This document shows, one piece after another, positions 15,698-23,446 of a stretch of DNA of 64,000 bases (positions are counted from its first letter, which is position 1; each line of letters starts with the position of its first letter). The position numbers were made by a program, and so were the translations under genes. The notes under the pieces were generated by a model. It did no database searches. It saw nothing but the letters and a program-made list of their open reading frames with translations, and was not told the DNA's origin. Location: positions 48,868 through 112,867 of the forward strand of contig DASUUH010000141.1 in the NCBI GenBank assembly GCA_036374175.1. The letters are read 5' to 3'. This stretch comes from JASLBX01 sp036374175 (GTDB lineage: Bacteria; Actinomycetota; Actinomycetes; Jiangellales; Jiangellaceae).

Positions 15698-16906
15698 ATG
15701 AACAGGTCTCGTCTGATGCGCTGGCGCGTCGCCGCGGGTGCCGCTGCCACCGCCGCGCTCGTGGCAGGGTTCGGTTCCGCGCCGGGCGTGGCGAGCGAAA
15801 CACGGGCACCGGTTTCCGCCGTCACCACGGACGTCGGCATCTACAACGTCTACCTCGGCGCCAACCTGCGGCCGCTGTTCGGCGCCGTCAGCCTTCCCGA
15901 CCTGATGGCCCGGGCTGGGGCCATCTACGCCGATATGGAGCGCACGAACTTTCCGGAACGTGCGGACGCGATCGCCGAGCTCATCGCCAAAGAGCGGCCG
16001 GATGTGCTGGGGCTCAACGAGGTCGCGTTGTGGCAGACCGCGCCCTGGACGCTCGTCCAGACACCGGCCGGGCCGCTGCCCGTGGCCACCGGCCCGTACA
16101 CGACGACGTACGACTTCGAGCAAATCCTGCTGGACGCGCTCGCTGCCGCTGGCGAGCCGTACACGGTCGTGGCCAAGAACGCGAACTTCACCAGCGCCGC
16201 CATTCCGATCGCGATCCCGATCTCGCCGACCACAGCCGGGCGGTTCACCGACCATGACCTGATTCTTGTGCGGACCGCGGCGCTGAAACACCTGTCGGTA
16301 TCGAACGCGAGGTCGTTCAACTTCAGCACCGAGTCGTCCTTCTCGGTGAATCTGCTGGGGATCGACGTCATCGTGCAGCGTGGCTGGTCGACCGTCGACA
16401 TCACCCAGCGCGGTCGCACGTACCGGTTCGCCAACACGCACCTCGAGGCCTTCGGCAACACGCCGCTGCAGGACGAATTCCGTAACCTGCAGGCCGCCGA
16501 GTTGGCCGCCGACCTCGAAGCTTCGCCGTATCCCGTCGTCCTGGTGGGAGACATCAACGCGCGCCCGACACTGTGCCAGGACTTCCGGCAGCCGCCGCAG
16601 TTCCAGGACCAGAACGTCGTGGCGTACGGTGTGCTCGAGGACGCCGGCTTGCGTGAGGTGTGGCCGCTGGTTCACCGCAAGGACCCGTGCGGACCGGACA
16701 GCTGGACCAGCGGGCAGGACGACAGCCTGCTCAAGCCCAGCGAGCTCGACCACCGCATTGACGTGGTGTTCATCAGCGAGGAGTTCACCGCCCTGCAGGC
16801 CGAGACCATCGGTGAGGAACCGCGCGACCGGACCGAGCCGAGCGGCTTCTGGCCGAGTGATCATGCGGGCAGTGTGGCGAAGATCCGCCTCGACGCTCGC
16901 TCCTGA
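15698..16906 (+). CDS. Secreted endonuclease/exonuclease/phosphatase-family protein
   Basis: 402 residues with a Sec-type signal peptide (basic n-region, hydrophobic 10-26, cleavage near GVAS/ETR). The mature part has the EEP fold: VGIYNVYLG at the first strand, DVLGLNEVALW with the catalytic Glu, FANTHLEAF, LVGDINARP (Asp-x-Asn) and a final SDHAGSVAKI with the catalytic Asp-His. Substrate could be nucleic acid, sphingomyelin or inositol phosphate. It is likely released or surface-bound. GAGGGAGGG precedes the ATG. Confidence 0.88.
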   Translation: MNRSRLMRWRVAAGAAATAALVAGFGSAPGVASETRAPVSAVTTDVGIYNVYLGANLRPLFGAVSLPDLMARAGAIYADMERTNFPERADAIAELIAKERPDVLGLNEVALWQTAPWTLVQTPAGPLPVATGPYTTTYDFEQILLDALAAAGEPYTVVAKNANFTSAAIPIAIPISPTTAGRFTDHDLILVRTAALKHLSVSNARSFNFSTESSFSVNLLGIDVIVQRGWSTVDITQRGRTYRFANTHLEAFGNTPLQDEFRNLQAAELAADLEASPYPVVLVGDINARPTLCQDFRQPPQFQDQNVVAYGVLEDAGLREVWPLVHRKDPCGPDSWTSGQDDSLLKPSELDHRIDVVFISEEFTALQAETIGEEPRDRTEPSGFWPSDHAGSVAKIRLDARS

Positions 16907-16948
16907 GTCCCGGCGAGCCACACACCAGATACGGCCTTGGTGGACCGG

Positions 16949-17431
16949 TCAAGCGAAGACGACCGCCGCCAGCCACGCCGTGCCGATCAGCAGGCCGGCG
17001 AGCATTTCGATGAGGATCGCCAGGCCGACGGCCTTGAGGGCATGGACCGTCGACCGCCACGCCGACTGGTGGTTGCGAAGTCGTAGGTGCTCGACGGCGT
17101 AGATGCCGGCCACGAAGCCCAGGAACAATCCGACGACCGGGATCACAAAAAAGCCCACCAGGCCGAGCACTGCGCCGGCCAGGATGCCGCGCGTCGGCAC
17201 ACCGGCGTCGCGCAGTCTTCGGCCCGGCACGACGTACTTCACGACCTGGCTTGTTATCGCCACGACGGTCGCGATCGCCAAGACGACCCAGGCTGTGTCG
17301 CTGCGTTCGACAAGTGCCCAAACGGTGACGCTGCCCCAGATAAGCAACAGGCCCGGAAGGATGGGGACGACGATGCCGACAAGCCCGACGATGACGCCCA
17401 GTCCTACGAGGACGAGCCCTGCCGAATCCAT
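16949..17431 (-). CDS. DUF456 family membrane protein
   Basis: 160 residues with five hydrophobic segments and the DUF456 pattern: an N-terminal hairpin (GLVGIVVPILPGLLLIWGSV), a basic segment KYVVPGRRLRDAGVPTRG, then a Gly-rich helix pair (GLVGFFVIPVVGLFLGFVAG). Function unknown; family members are inner-membrane proteins. The frame extends 28 codons upstream but this ATG begins the conserved part. Confidence 0.85.
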   Translation of the reverse strand: MDSAGLVLVGLGVIVGLVGIVVPILPGLLLIWGSVTVWALVERSDTAWVVLAIATVVAITSQVVKYVVPGRRLRDAGVPTRGILAGAVLGLVGFFVIPVVGLFLGFVAGIYAVEHLRLRNHQSAWRSTVHALKAVGLAILIEMLAGLLIGTAWLAAVVFA

Positions 17432-17551
17432 ACGGATATCGTGACAGGATGCATCGATCTCCACAGGCCGACCGGCCGGTGCAATCCGCCGCTTGCCGAG
17501 CCGGCGGACGGGCAACCGGAGGGTTTACGCGGCGGGTTAGGGTCTTTCGAC

Positions 17552-17761
17552 ATGGCAGATCGCTACGAATACAAGGTTGTCGAACTCAGGGAGAAGATGA
17601 TCGGCGGCAAGATGTCCGGCGACAGGCTCCAGAAGCTCCTCAACCAACACGCTGAGCAAGGCTGGCAGTTGAAGACGATCACTGCCGTCGAGGTCAAGGG
17701 CCGGGTAGGACCAGGGGGAGTGGAAGGCGTCCTCGTGACGTTCGAACGCCGCGTCGGCTAG
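17552..17761 (+). CDS. DUF4177-like small protein
   Basis: 69-residue protein with the DUF4177 pattern: a first strand YEYKVVELREKM, a helix (LQKLLNQHAEQGWQLKTI) and a final strand VLVTFERR. Soluble, role unknown. A second DUF4177 protein is encoded at 40.2 kb. The ribosome-binding site is weak (AGGG nine bases upstream). Confidence 0.78.
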   Translation: MADRYEYKVVELREKMIGGKMSGDRLQKLLNQHAEQGWQLKTITAVEVKGRVGPGGVEGVLVTFERRVG

Positions 17762-17797
17762 CCGAGCCGGTGCTGACAGTGCTGCCCGGCCCGCTGT

Positions 17798-17873
17798 GTT
17801 GCGAGTACCCGACGTTGCGAGTGCCCGACGTTGCCGGTGGCGAGGTTGCCGTGGCGAGGTTGTCAGTGGCGAG
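17798..17873. repeat. Five-unit imperfect minisatellite
   Basis: Two 16-base copies of GTTGCGAGTRCCCGAC are followed by three 14-15-base units of the type GTTGCCGGTGGCGAG. It sits just upstream of the broken VOC gene. Confidence 0.7.
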
Positions 17874-17906
17874 GTGCAGGCTAGGCGCGAGTAAAGGGAG
17901 GCGCCG

Positions 17907-18640
17907 ATGACCGAGAGCACCGCTGCGTACCAGCCAGGGGTCGCGAAGCTGGACGCGATCATCTTCGATGTGCCGGACGTTCCGACTGCCGCCGCGTTCT
18001 AGGCCGAGCTGATGAGTGCGGATACTGAGCAGGAGGAGTCCGACGGCTGGCTCACGTTGGGTACACCAGACGGCTGGTCTATCGCATTTCAACCCGCGCC
18101 GGATCTGATTCCGCCGCGGTGGCCGGGCCAGGATCGGCCGCAGCAGATGCACTGGACCTCCGGGTGCCCGATCTGGCAGTAGCGACCGACCGGGCAGTCG
18201 AACTCGGCGCCAAGCTGTTGCGCGAGAACGAGACGTGGAACACGCTGGCCGACCCGGCCGGTCACCCCTTCGACCTGTGCTTCTCAGAAGGCAATCCAGG
18301 CGTCACGGTCTTCGGCATCACAGTGGACTGCCCCGACTCGCACGCGCTGGTGGGCTTCTGGTCGGCACTGCTCGGTGAACCGATTACCTACGATGCCGAT
18401 GGTATGGCGATGCTCGGCGGCGACAAGCCGGTGCTGTTCCAGCAGGTCGAGGGTTACACCGCGCCGGCGTGGCCGGACCCTGCCCGCCCTCAGCAGATGC
18501 ACATGGACCTGCGGGTTCGAGATCTGGACACTGGCGAGGCCGCCGCGCTCGAGGTGGGCGCCACCCGGCTGCCGGGCGGTGGCAAGACATTCCGCCTGTT
18601 CGCCGACCCCACCGGGCACCCGTTCTGCCTGATCGGGTGA
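17907..18640 (+). pseudogene. Broken two-domain VOC (glyoxalase-fold) gene
   Basis: An ATG after GGGAGG opens a VOC frame (LDAIIFDVPDVPTAAAF) that meets an in-frame TAG at 18000-18002 where homologues have the Tyr of the FYAEL motif. The frame then continues with good VOC sequence to QQMH at about 18152, where one base is missing; the rest (LRVPDLAVATDRAVELGAKL onward) is in the next frame and intact through a second VOC domain to GHPFCLIG. Nonsense plus frameshift makes a full-length product impossible. The second domain could still be made from an internal start, without a clear ribosome-binding site. Confidence 0.85.
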
Positions 18641-18650
18641 CGTCGCAGGG

Positions 18651-19019
18651 TCAGGACTGTGCCGCCGGATGGCAGTACGTCTCCACGTGGAACCCGTCTG
18701 GGTCCAGGCACTTGAATCCCACGTACGTCGCCTCGTCGTAGTCCTCGAAGATGGGAATGCCATCTGCTTTCAAACGACCGAGCAAAGCCCGCACCGCGTC
18801 CGGATTGCTGAGCCGGAATCCGAAATGCAGGAATGCGGGCAGCTCACCGACATCGCCGCTGACGTGTAACGCGAGATCGAAGCCGTCGGCGTTGCGGATG
18901 ATCACCGTGCCGTCGTCGTACCGCTCGGCGGTTGCGGGGTCGAAGCCGAAGTACGTCTCGTAGAACTCGCGGCTGCGCTGCTCGTCGCTGACCGGAAGGC
19001 CAAGGTGTGTCAACTGCAT
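18651..19019 (-). CDS. VOC-superfamily protein
   Basis: 122 residues with the extradiol-dioxygenase/glyoxalase pattern: THLGLPVSDEQRSREFYETY at the N-terminus, FLHFGFRLSN near the middle and the closing LDPDGFHVETY with the usual metal-site Glu. Function within the superfamily unknown. A GTG nine codons upstream is an alternative start; neither has a good ribosome-binding site. It is convergent with the broken VOC gene. Confidence 0.82.
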   Translation of the reverse strand: MQLTHLGLPVSDEQRSREFYETYFGFDPATAERYDDGTVIIRNADGFDLALHVSGDVGELPAFLHFGFRLSNPDAVRALLGRLKADGIPIFEDYDEATYVGFKCLDPDGFHVETYCHPAAQS

Positions 19020-19079
19020 GGCGGTAGAGTGCCATGGCTTGGACACGGCCCGTTGGGCAGTCTTGGCCTTCTGATTGCC

Positions 19080-19104
19080 GCTTACTCACCGGGCCGTTGG
19101 GTAT
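19080..19104 (+). promoter_or_regulatory. Possible stress-type promoter of udgX (weak)
   Basis: GCTT, 15 bases, GGGTAT. The -10 is exact and the -35 is off by one. It would give an almost leaderless udgX transcript. Confidence 0.35.
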
Positions 19105-19113
19105 CGGACCACC

Positions 19114-19770
19114 ATGGCGACGAACACGGCTCGTGGCGCCGAGGAATTCGTTCCGGTCGGGGCGGACCTGTCGAAGCTGAAGCGGGCCGCTGCGTCGTGC
19201 CACGGATGCGATCTGTACAAGAACGCCATCCAGACCGTCTTCGGCGATGGTGACCCGGACGCGAAGATCATGCTGATGGGCGAGGTGCCAGGCGACCGCG
19301 AGGATCGCGAGGGTCAGCCCTTCGTCGGCCCAGCTGGCAAGCTACTGGCCAGGGCGCTCGAAGAAGCCGAGATAGACCGGTCGAGCGCCTACGTTACGAA
19401 CGTGGTCAAACACTTCAAGTTCACTGAGCGGGGCAAGCGGCGGATCCACCAAACTCCGAACCGGGCCGAGATCGTCGCCTGCCGGCCCTGGCTCATCGCG
19501 GAACTGGAGTTGATCGAGCCGGAGGTCCTGGTCTGCCTGGGTGCGACGGCGGGCAAGGCGATCTTCGGTCCGTCCTTTCGGCTCAACGAGCAACGGGGTG
19601 AGTTGCTGGCGGCTCCGCAACTGGATGGCGCACTGTGGCCGGACGATGGGGGTCCGCAAGTCGTCGCGACGCTGCACCCGTCGGCCATCCTCCGCACCCA
19701 GAGTGAGCGCGCCGCCATATACGCAGGTATGGTCGCGGATCTGCGCGTCGCCGCCGCTGCGCTCAGATAG
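19114..19770 (+). CDS. udgX: UdgX-type uracil-DNA glycosylase
   Basis: Family of Fe-S uracil-DNA glycosylases in which the enzyme, after cutting uracil, becomes covalently linked to the abasic site. The distinguishing insert KRRIH is at residues 108-112, giving catalytic His112 (His109 in the M. smegmatis enzyme). Other motifs: GEVPG at 56-60, FVGPAGKLL, Cys29/Cys32 and two later Cys as cluster ligands, and HPSAILR near the C-terminus. Length 218 is normal. Cytosolic DNA-repair role, matching nearby end-joining and HhH genes. Confidence 0.92.
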   Translation: MATNTARGAEEFVPVGADLSKLKRAAASCHGCDLYKNAIQTVFGDGDPDAKIMLMGEVPGDREDREGQPFVGPAGKLLARALEEAEIDRSSAYVTNVVKHFKFTERGKRRIHQTPNRAEIVACRPWLIAELELIEPEVLVCLGATAGKAIFGPSFRLNEQRGELLAAPQLDGALWPDDGGPQVVATLHPSAILRTQSERAAIYAGMVADLRVAAAALR

Positions 19771-19773
19771 GGC

Positions 19774-20028
19774 TCAGCTGCGCCACTTGCGGACGGCAAG
19801 AATGGCGCCGATCACGGCCAGCACGAGCGCGCTGGCGGCGATGAGCGGTTTCACGGCCGATCGGGCCGCCGCCTCGGCCCGTCCCGCTAGCTCGTCGACA
19901 GTCGCCTCTACGTCGTCGCGGGTGTACTTGATCTCGTCACGAATAGTTTGCTCGTCCTCGGCTGGCTCCCCGGTCATGGGGAAATCCGACCCGGCTTCGG
20001 GCACCTTCATGGGCGGGCGTCGCGTCAT
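19774..20028 (-). CDS. DUF3618 family membrane-anchored protein
   Basis: 84 residues. The DUF3618 signature IRDEIKYTRDDVEATVDELA is at about 32-51, followed by one C-terminal membrane helix (LIAASALVLAVIGAILA). Members occur next to Holin-X/DUF1469 genes and the role is unknown. The ATG overlaps the stop of the upstream Holin-X gene (ATGA), which fixes the start against a much longer open frame. Confidence 0.88.
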   Translation of the reverse strand: MTRRPPMKVPEAGSDFPMTGEPAEDEQTIRDEIKYTRDDVEATVDELAGRAEAAARSAVKPLIAASALVLAVIGAILAVRKWRS

Positions 20029-20435
20029 CGCCGGACACCTCCTGCCACCGCGTCGATGTCCTTCTTCACGCCTTCGATTGCTTCGTCCGGTCGTGGCGGG
20101 AGGGCCTTGTCCAATTGACGCTTGCCGACCAGCGCGAGCAGACCCGCGGCAAGCAACAACACCACGCCGACGATGAGAGCCGACGCCCAGTACGGCAGCG
20201 CCAATCCGAGGGCCAGCACGGCGCACGCGATCAGCGTTGCGACCCCGAACAATGCGACCACGCTCGCGACACCGAACAAGCCGGAGCCGATCCCGGCTCG
20301 CTTTGCCTTCTTCTTCAGTTCCAGCTGCGCAAGCCGAATCTCGTCCCGGACCAACGTCCGGATGTCATCGGTGAGTCGGACGACGAGTTCGCCCGTCGAC
20401 GCTTGAGCGGTCTGCTGACGCGAACCCTCAGCCAC
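20025..20435 (-). CDS. Phage-holin-like (Holin-X/DUF1469) membrane protein
   Basis: 136 residues: an N-terminal cytosolic helix (TDDIRTLVRDEIRLAQLEL) and two membrane helices (about 51-76 and 80-101) with a charged tail. This is the actinobacterial Holin-X family; a true holin function is not shown. GTG start chosen for AAGGAG six bases upstream; an upstream start is possible. Forms a translationally coupled pair with the DUF3618 gene. Confidence 0.87.
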   Translation of the reverse strand: MAEGSRQQTAQASTGELVVRLTDDIRTLVRDEIRLAQLELKKKAKRAGIGSGLFGVASVVALFGVATLIACAVLALGLALPYWASALIVGVVLLLAAGLLALVGKRQLDKALPPRPDEAIEGVKKDIDAVAGGVRR

Positions 20436-20533
20436 GGTGATCTCCTTGTGATTGGTTGACGCCGTCGCCAAGCGTGAATACCCGACCGGTAAGCCGGTGA
20501 CCGGACGCGCTCGACTTCATACGTCGTGGGCGG

Positions 20534-20965
20534 TTAGTAGTCGAGGTCTTCAGGACTGATGCCGGCCCGCCTGCGGCGGGGTGTGGATCGCTCCGGGGTC
20601 TCCGGTAGCGGTTCTCCGACAGATCGGCGCCGCAACTGCCGGGCTTCGGCCTCGGCACGCTGAGCCTCCAGCCGTTCGCGATTCGCCCGGGCTTCGAGCT
20701 CGTCCGCTTGTGCGCGGTAGACGTCGGCCGGCGTGGCGACCCGGTCGTCTTCGAGCCGCTCCCGGATGATCTCGTCGTCGGGCGACCCGAGCTTTTCCAG
20801 GTCGAGTTCGCGGTGTAGCTGCTTGGCCTCAGCCTCGACGATGTTGGCGCGTTGCCGCCAGATGCGCCGCCTGATCGGCCAGATCTGCTGGGCGATCAGG
20901 TGACCGGCAACACCGGCGACGATCAGCAGCACAACGATGAGCAAGAGCACCTCACCGGCGTCCAT
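20534..20965 (-). CDS. Membrane-anchored coiled-coil protein
   Basis: 143 residues. One N-terminal membrane helix (LLLIVVLLIVAGVAGHLIA) is followed by a long charged helix (about 40-115) rich in Glu, Arg and Ala that should form a coiled coil, and a basic tail (RSTPRRRRAG). No family recognised. It lies upstream of the Holin-X/DUF3618 pair on the same strand, separated by about 100 bases, and may be part of the same envelope group. Confidence 0.68.
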   Translation of the reverse strand: MDAGEVLLLIVVLLIVAGVAGHLIAQQIWPIRRRIWRQRANIVEAEAKQLHRELDLEKLGSPDDEIIRERLEDDRVATPADVYRAQADELEARANRERLEAQRAEAEARQLRRRSVGEPLPETPERSTPRRRRAGISPEDLDY

Positions 20966-21095
20966 GTGCGTTCACCGATCCTTTCCTCGGGCATAAATGG
21001 ATTCGATCTCGTGAGCGAAGTGCTCTTCGCTCACGCTCCGGCGAAGCTTGAAGAGTGGGTGTCAACTCGCGCTCGTTGCCGCTGAACGGGCGGTC

Positions 21096-21245
21096 GAGGA
21101 TGTCCAGCTCGGCGATCGTCCACTCGAGCCGGGTGCCGCCCATGACGGCAACCCGGTCTCCGGCGCCGATTCCACGTGCGATGAGTCCCGCGGCGACCAA
21201 CCGGACTCGTTCCGCGAGCTCGCCCCTGGTGACGTCGGACCAACT
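21096..21245 (-). pseudogene. Remnant of an AMP-binding acyl-CoA synthetase
   Basis: About 50 codons read WSDVTRGELAERVRLVAAGL, then IARGIGAGDRVAVMGGTRLE and WTIAELDIL. This is an excellent match to the N-terminal part of FadD15-type long-chain acyl-CoA ligases. Sequence on both sides is unrelated and no start codon or other enzyme motif remains, so it is a fragment of a lost gene. It lies in a decayed patch with a second pseudogene 400 bases away. Confidence 0.75.
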
Positions 21246-21420
21246 AGCAAGCGCCGCAACGGCCAGGATGGGCTGACGGGGTGAGCGATCAGCCTTCGTC
21301 TGCAACCGCCCCGGCAAGTGCTGGTCCGAACCCAGCGCTCGCGGATCACGTCCCCGCACGTGGGACCGGCTCATGGAGCGTGAAGTACCCCACAGGACGG
21401 AGGTGAATCACCGCGATGCC

Positions 21421-21445
21421 GTTTTGGTCACCAGCGGCCGGGTAG
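21421..21445 (+). promoter_or_regulatory. SigF/SigB-type promoter of csbD
   Basis: GTTT, exactly 15 bases, GGGTAG, about 30 bases before the csbD start. csbD is a classic member of the general stress (SigB) regulon in Bacillus, which supports the assignment. Confidence 0.65.
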
Positions 21446-21473
21446 CCGTCCGGAACAAGGAAAGGAGTCCCCG

Positions 21474-21650
21474 ATGGGCACCGAAGATAAGGCAAGGAAC
21501 ACCGGCGAGAAGCTGAAGGGTAAGGCCAAGGAGACCGGTGGCCGAGTCACCGGAAACGAGCGGATGGAAGCCGAGGGCAAAGCGGAGGAGACCAAGGCCG
21601 ACGCCAAGCAGACCGGCGAGAAGCTCAAGGACACCTTCAGGCAGGACTGA
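21474..21650 (+). CDS. CsbD family stress protein
   Basis: 58-residue, highly charged protein: GEKLKGKAKETGGRVTGNER is the CsbD signature, followed by a second Lys/Glu/Ala/Thr repeat (AEETKADAKQTGEKLKDTF). CsbD proteins are abundant general-stress proteins without known biochemical activity. AAAGGAG lies six bases before the ATG. It has a good stress-type promoter. Confidence 0.9.
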   Translation: MGTEDKARNTGEKLKGKAKETGGRVTGNERMEAEGKAEETKADAKQTGEKLKDTFRQD

Positions 21651-21659
21651 TCCATCCAA

Positions 21660-21939
21660 ATGAGCAACGCGGAGCTTAGCCTCCCGTGACTACGACAGCC
21701 TGCCCATCGGCACGTTGCGGCACGCGATTCGATCGCTGGACCGCGACGGCTTGGAGCGGCTGCTGTAGTACGAGAGCGCGCATGCTGACCGCGTGCTCGT
21801 CAAGGAGATACTTGCGGCCCGGGTCGAGGAGCTGGCTACCGGTGCCAACCCTTGCTCCGGTGGTCGTCCACCCGGGCCGCCTCCTGACGGGCCGGGAGCG
21901 GGTCTCCGGTATGACCGGAGACCACCGCACCGGCCATGA
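21660..21939 (+). pseudogene. Broken gene for a small conserved actinobacterial protein
   Basis: From the ATG the frame reads MSNAELSLP and then meets a stop; removing one T at 21687 restores DYDSLPIGTLRHAIRSLDRD, GLERLL, an in-frame TAG at 21766-21768, then YESAHADRVLVKEILAARVE, ELATGANP and a Pro-rich end. This matches the layout of a short actinobacterial family (LP-x-YD-x-LP, then IRSLD, then LLxYExxHADR) usually found near stress genes. Insertion plus nonsense means it is not functional. No upstream in-frame start avoids the insertion. Confidence 0.72.
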
Positions 21940-22084
21940 ATCCACCGCCGCATGGCGTGCCGACGAATGCGCCGAGCAGGCGTCACGACCAGGGTTAACT
22001 GCCGCCCGGGGAGCGCATGAGTCCGCCTCAACGGGGTAGGTGCAAGAGAGCGTCGGACCGTTCGGCGCGAATAGGAGGGCAGTA

Positions 22085-22246
22085 ATGGCCGACCCGCAGC
22101 GCCGCGATACGCCGCATTCCGACGGCGAGAAGCCGGACAACAAGCGGCGGACCAGATGGGACAGGATCCTGCTTCCGCTCACCACGATCGCGTTCCTGGC
22201 CGTGTTCATCATTGCGATGCTGGTGATCTACGCGTTGGCCGACTAA
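22085..22246 (+). CDS. Small single-helix membrane protein
   Basis: 53 residues: a charged N-terminal half (DGEKPDNKRRTRWDRI) and one C-terminal membrane helix (LLPLTTIAFLAVFIIAMLVI). AGGAGGG stands five bases before the ATG, which selects this start over an upstream one. N-in, C-out topology is predicted by the positive cluster. No family known; such miniproteins are often missed. Confidence 0.65.
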   Translation: MADPQRRDTPHSDGEKPDNKRRTRWDRILLPLTTIAFLAVFIIAMLVIYALAD

Positions 22247-22302
22247 CGCATAGCCGACGTGCTGGTGCGGCGGGTGGCGCGCCTGGAGCGGATAGGTGGA
22301 GC

Positions 22303-23328
22303 ATGAAAGTTCTGGTCACTGGGGCTACCGGCAACATCGGCACCAGCCTGCTACATGCGCTTGAAGCCGACCCGACGGTGGATGAGGTGGTGGGTCTGGC
22401 CCGGCGGCTGCCTGCCTGGCTACCTGATAAAGCCCGGTTCATCAAAGCCGACATTCGATCCGCGGACCTGGTAACCCTGTGCCGCGACGTCGACGTCGTG
22501 GTGCACCTTGCCTGGGCGTTCCAGCCGACCCACCGGCCGCTGACGACGTGGGAGGTGAACGTCCTCGGTGGGATACGTGTCTTAGAGGCCGCCGCCGAAG
22601 CCGGTGTATCGAGCCTGGTTTATGCATCGTCGGTCGGCGCCTATTCACCCGGTCCCGGTCGACAGGTTGACGAGAACTGGCCGACACACAGCCTCCCGAC
22701 TGCCGGGTACGGGCGGGAGAAGGCGTACTTGGAGCGGTATCTCGACGCATTCGAACTGCGCCATCCATCGATGCGCGTCGTGCGGTTCCGGCCCTGCTTT
22801 GTGTTCAAGCGGCATTCGGCCAGTGAGCAGCGCCGGCTCTTCGCCGGGCCGCTGCTGCCCCGCCCGCTGATCCGCCCGGGACGGCTGCCGGTGTTGCCGG
22901 TGCCGGTTGGCCTGAAGTTCCAAGCCGTGCATGCGGACGATGTCGGAGAGGCATTCCGCCTGGCGGTCGTCGGCCCGGCGACGGGGGCGTTCAACCTGGC
23001 CGCCGATCCGATCATCGATCGTGATCGGCTGGCCGAGATCTTCGAGGCACGGACGGTGCCGGTGCCGGGGCAGGTCGTGCGCGCCGGGCTGGCGGCTGGG
23101 TGGCGGTTACGCGCCGTTCCGGCTGAGGACGCTCTGCTGCAACTGCTGCTGAACCTGCCGACCCTGCACGCAACGCGGGCCCGTCAGGAGTTGGGCTGGA
23201 CGCCGCGGCATTCAGGAGTGGACGCGATGCGTGAGGTTCTGCACGGGATGGCCGACGGTGCCGGCTTCGCGACACCGCCGCTCAAGCCGGACCGCGCCGA
23301 AGCCCTCTCCCATACCCCATCTCGCTGA
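22303..23328 (+). CDS. NAD(P)-dependent epimerase/dehydratase (extended SDR)
   Basis: 341 residues. The dinucleotide-binding motif GATGNIG is at residues 7-13; VVHLAWAF follows the third strand; the catalytic YGREKAYLER supplies Tyr and Lys (YxxxK) with the Ser from VYASSVGAY. Substrate unknown; family members act on nucleotide sugars, steroids or act as atypical reductases. Start ATG has AGGTGGAG directly before it. Followed by a small hairpin and an LLM oxidoreductase gene. Confidence 0.88.
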   Translation: MKVLVTGATGNIGTSLLHALEADPTVDEVVGLARRLPAWLPDKARFIKADIRSADLVTLCRDVDVVVHLAWAFQPTHRPLTTWEVNVLGGIRVLEAAAEAGVSSLVYASSVGAYSPGPGRQVDENWPTHSLPTAGYGREKAYLERYLDAFELRHPSMRVVRFRPCFVFKRHSASEQRRLFAGPLLPRPLIRPGRLPVLPVPVGLKFQAVHADDVGEAFRLAVVGPATGAFNLAADPIIDRDRLAEIFEARTVPVPGQVVRAGLAAGWRLRAVPAEDALLQLLLNLPTLHATRARQELGWTPRHSGVDAMREVLHGMADGAGFATPPLKPDRAEALSHTPSR

Positions 23329-23358
23329 CCCGCCCTCTCGTCCTCTCGCGCTGACCCG

Positions 23359-23378
23359 TCCTCTCTCGTCAGAGAGGA
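23359..23378. terminator. 8-bp hairpin after the SDR gene
   Basis: TCCTCTCT and AGAGAGGA flank the tetraloop CGTC. It lies 31 bases past the SDR stop. A nearby direct repeat (CTGACCCGYCCTCTC) surrounds it. Confidence 0.45.
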
Positions 23379-23446
23379 GGAGGGGATCAGGCGGAGGGGA
23401 CCGTTGGTGGAGGCATAGGGCCGAAGATGCCGGGTATGCGGCGGCC

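Noticed and set aside
15587..16921. Long minus-strand open frame of 444 codons
   Set aside because: It is the antisense shadow of the secreted EEP-family gene; composition is Arg/Gly/His-rich and there is no ribosome-binding site.
20025..20435. Prophage, suggested by a holin-like gene
   Set aside because: Holin-X/DUF3618 pairs are ordinary actinobacterial chromosomal genes and there are no other phage genes.
23327..23400. CRISPR-like repeat of CTCTCGTC units
   Set aside because: Only two irregular copies, no regular spacers; best seen as a low-complexity terminator region.
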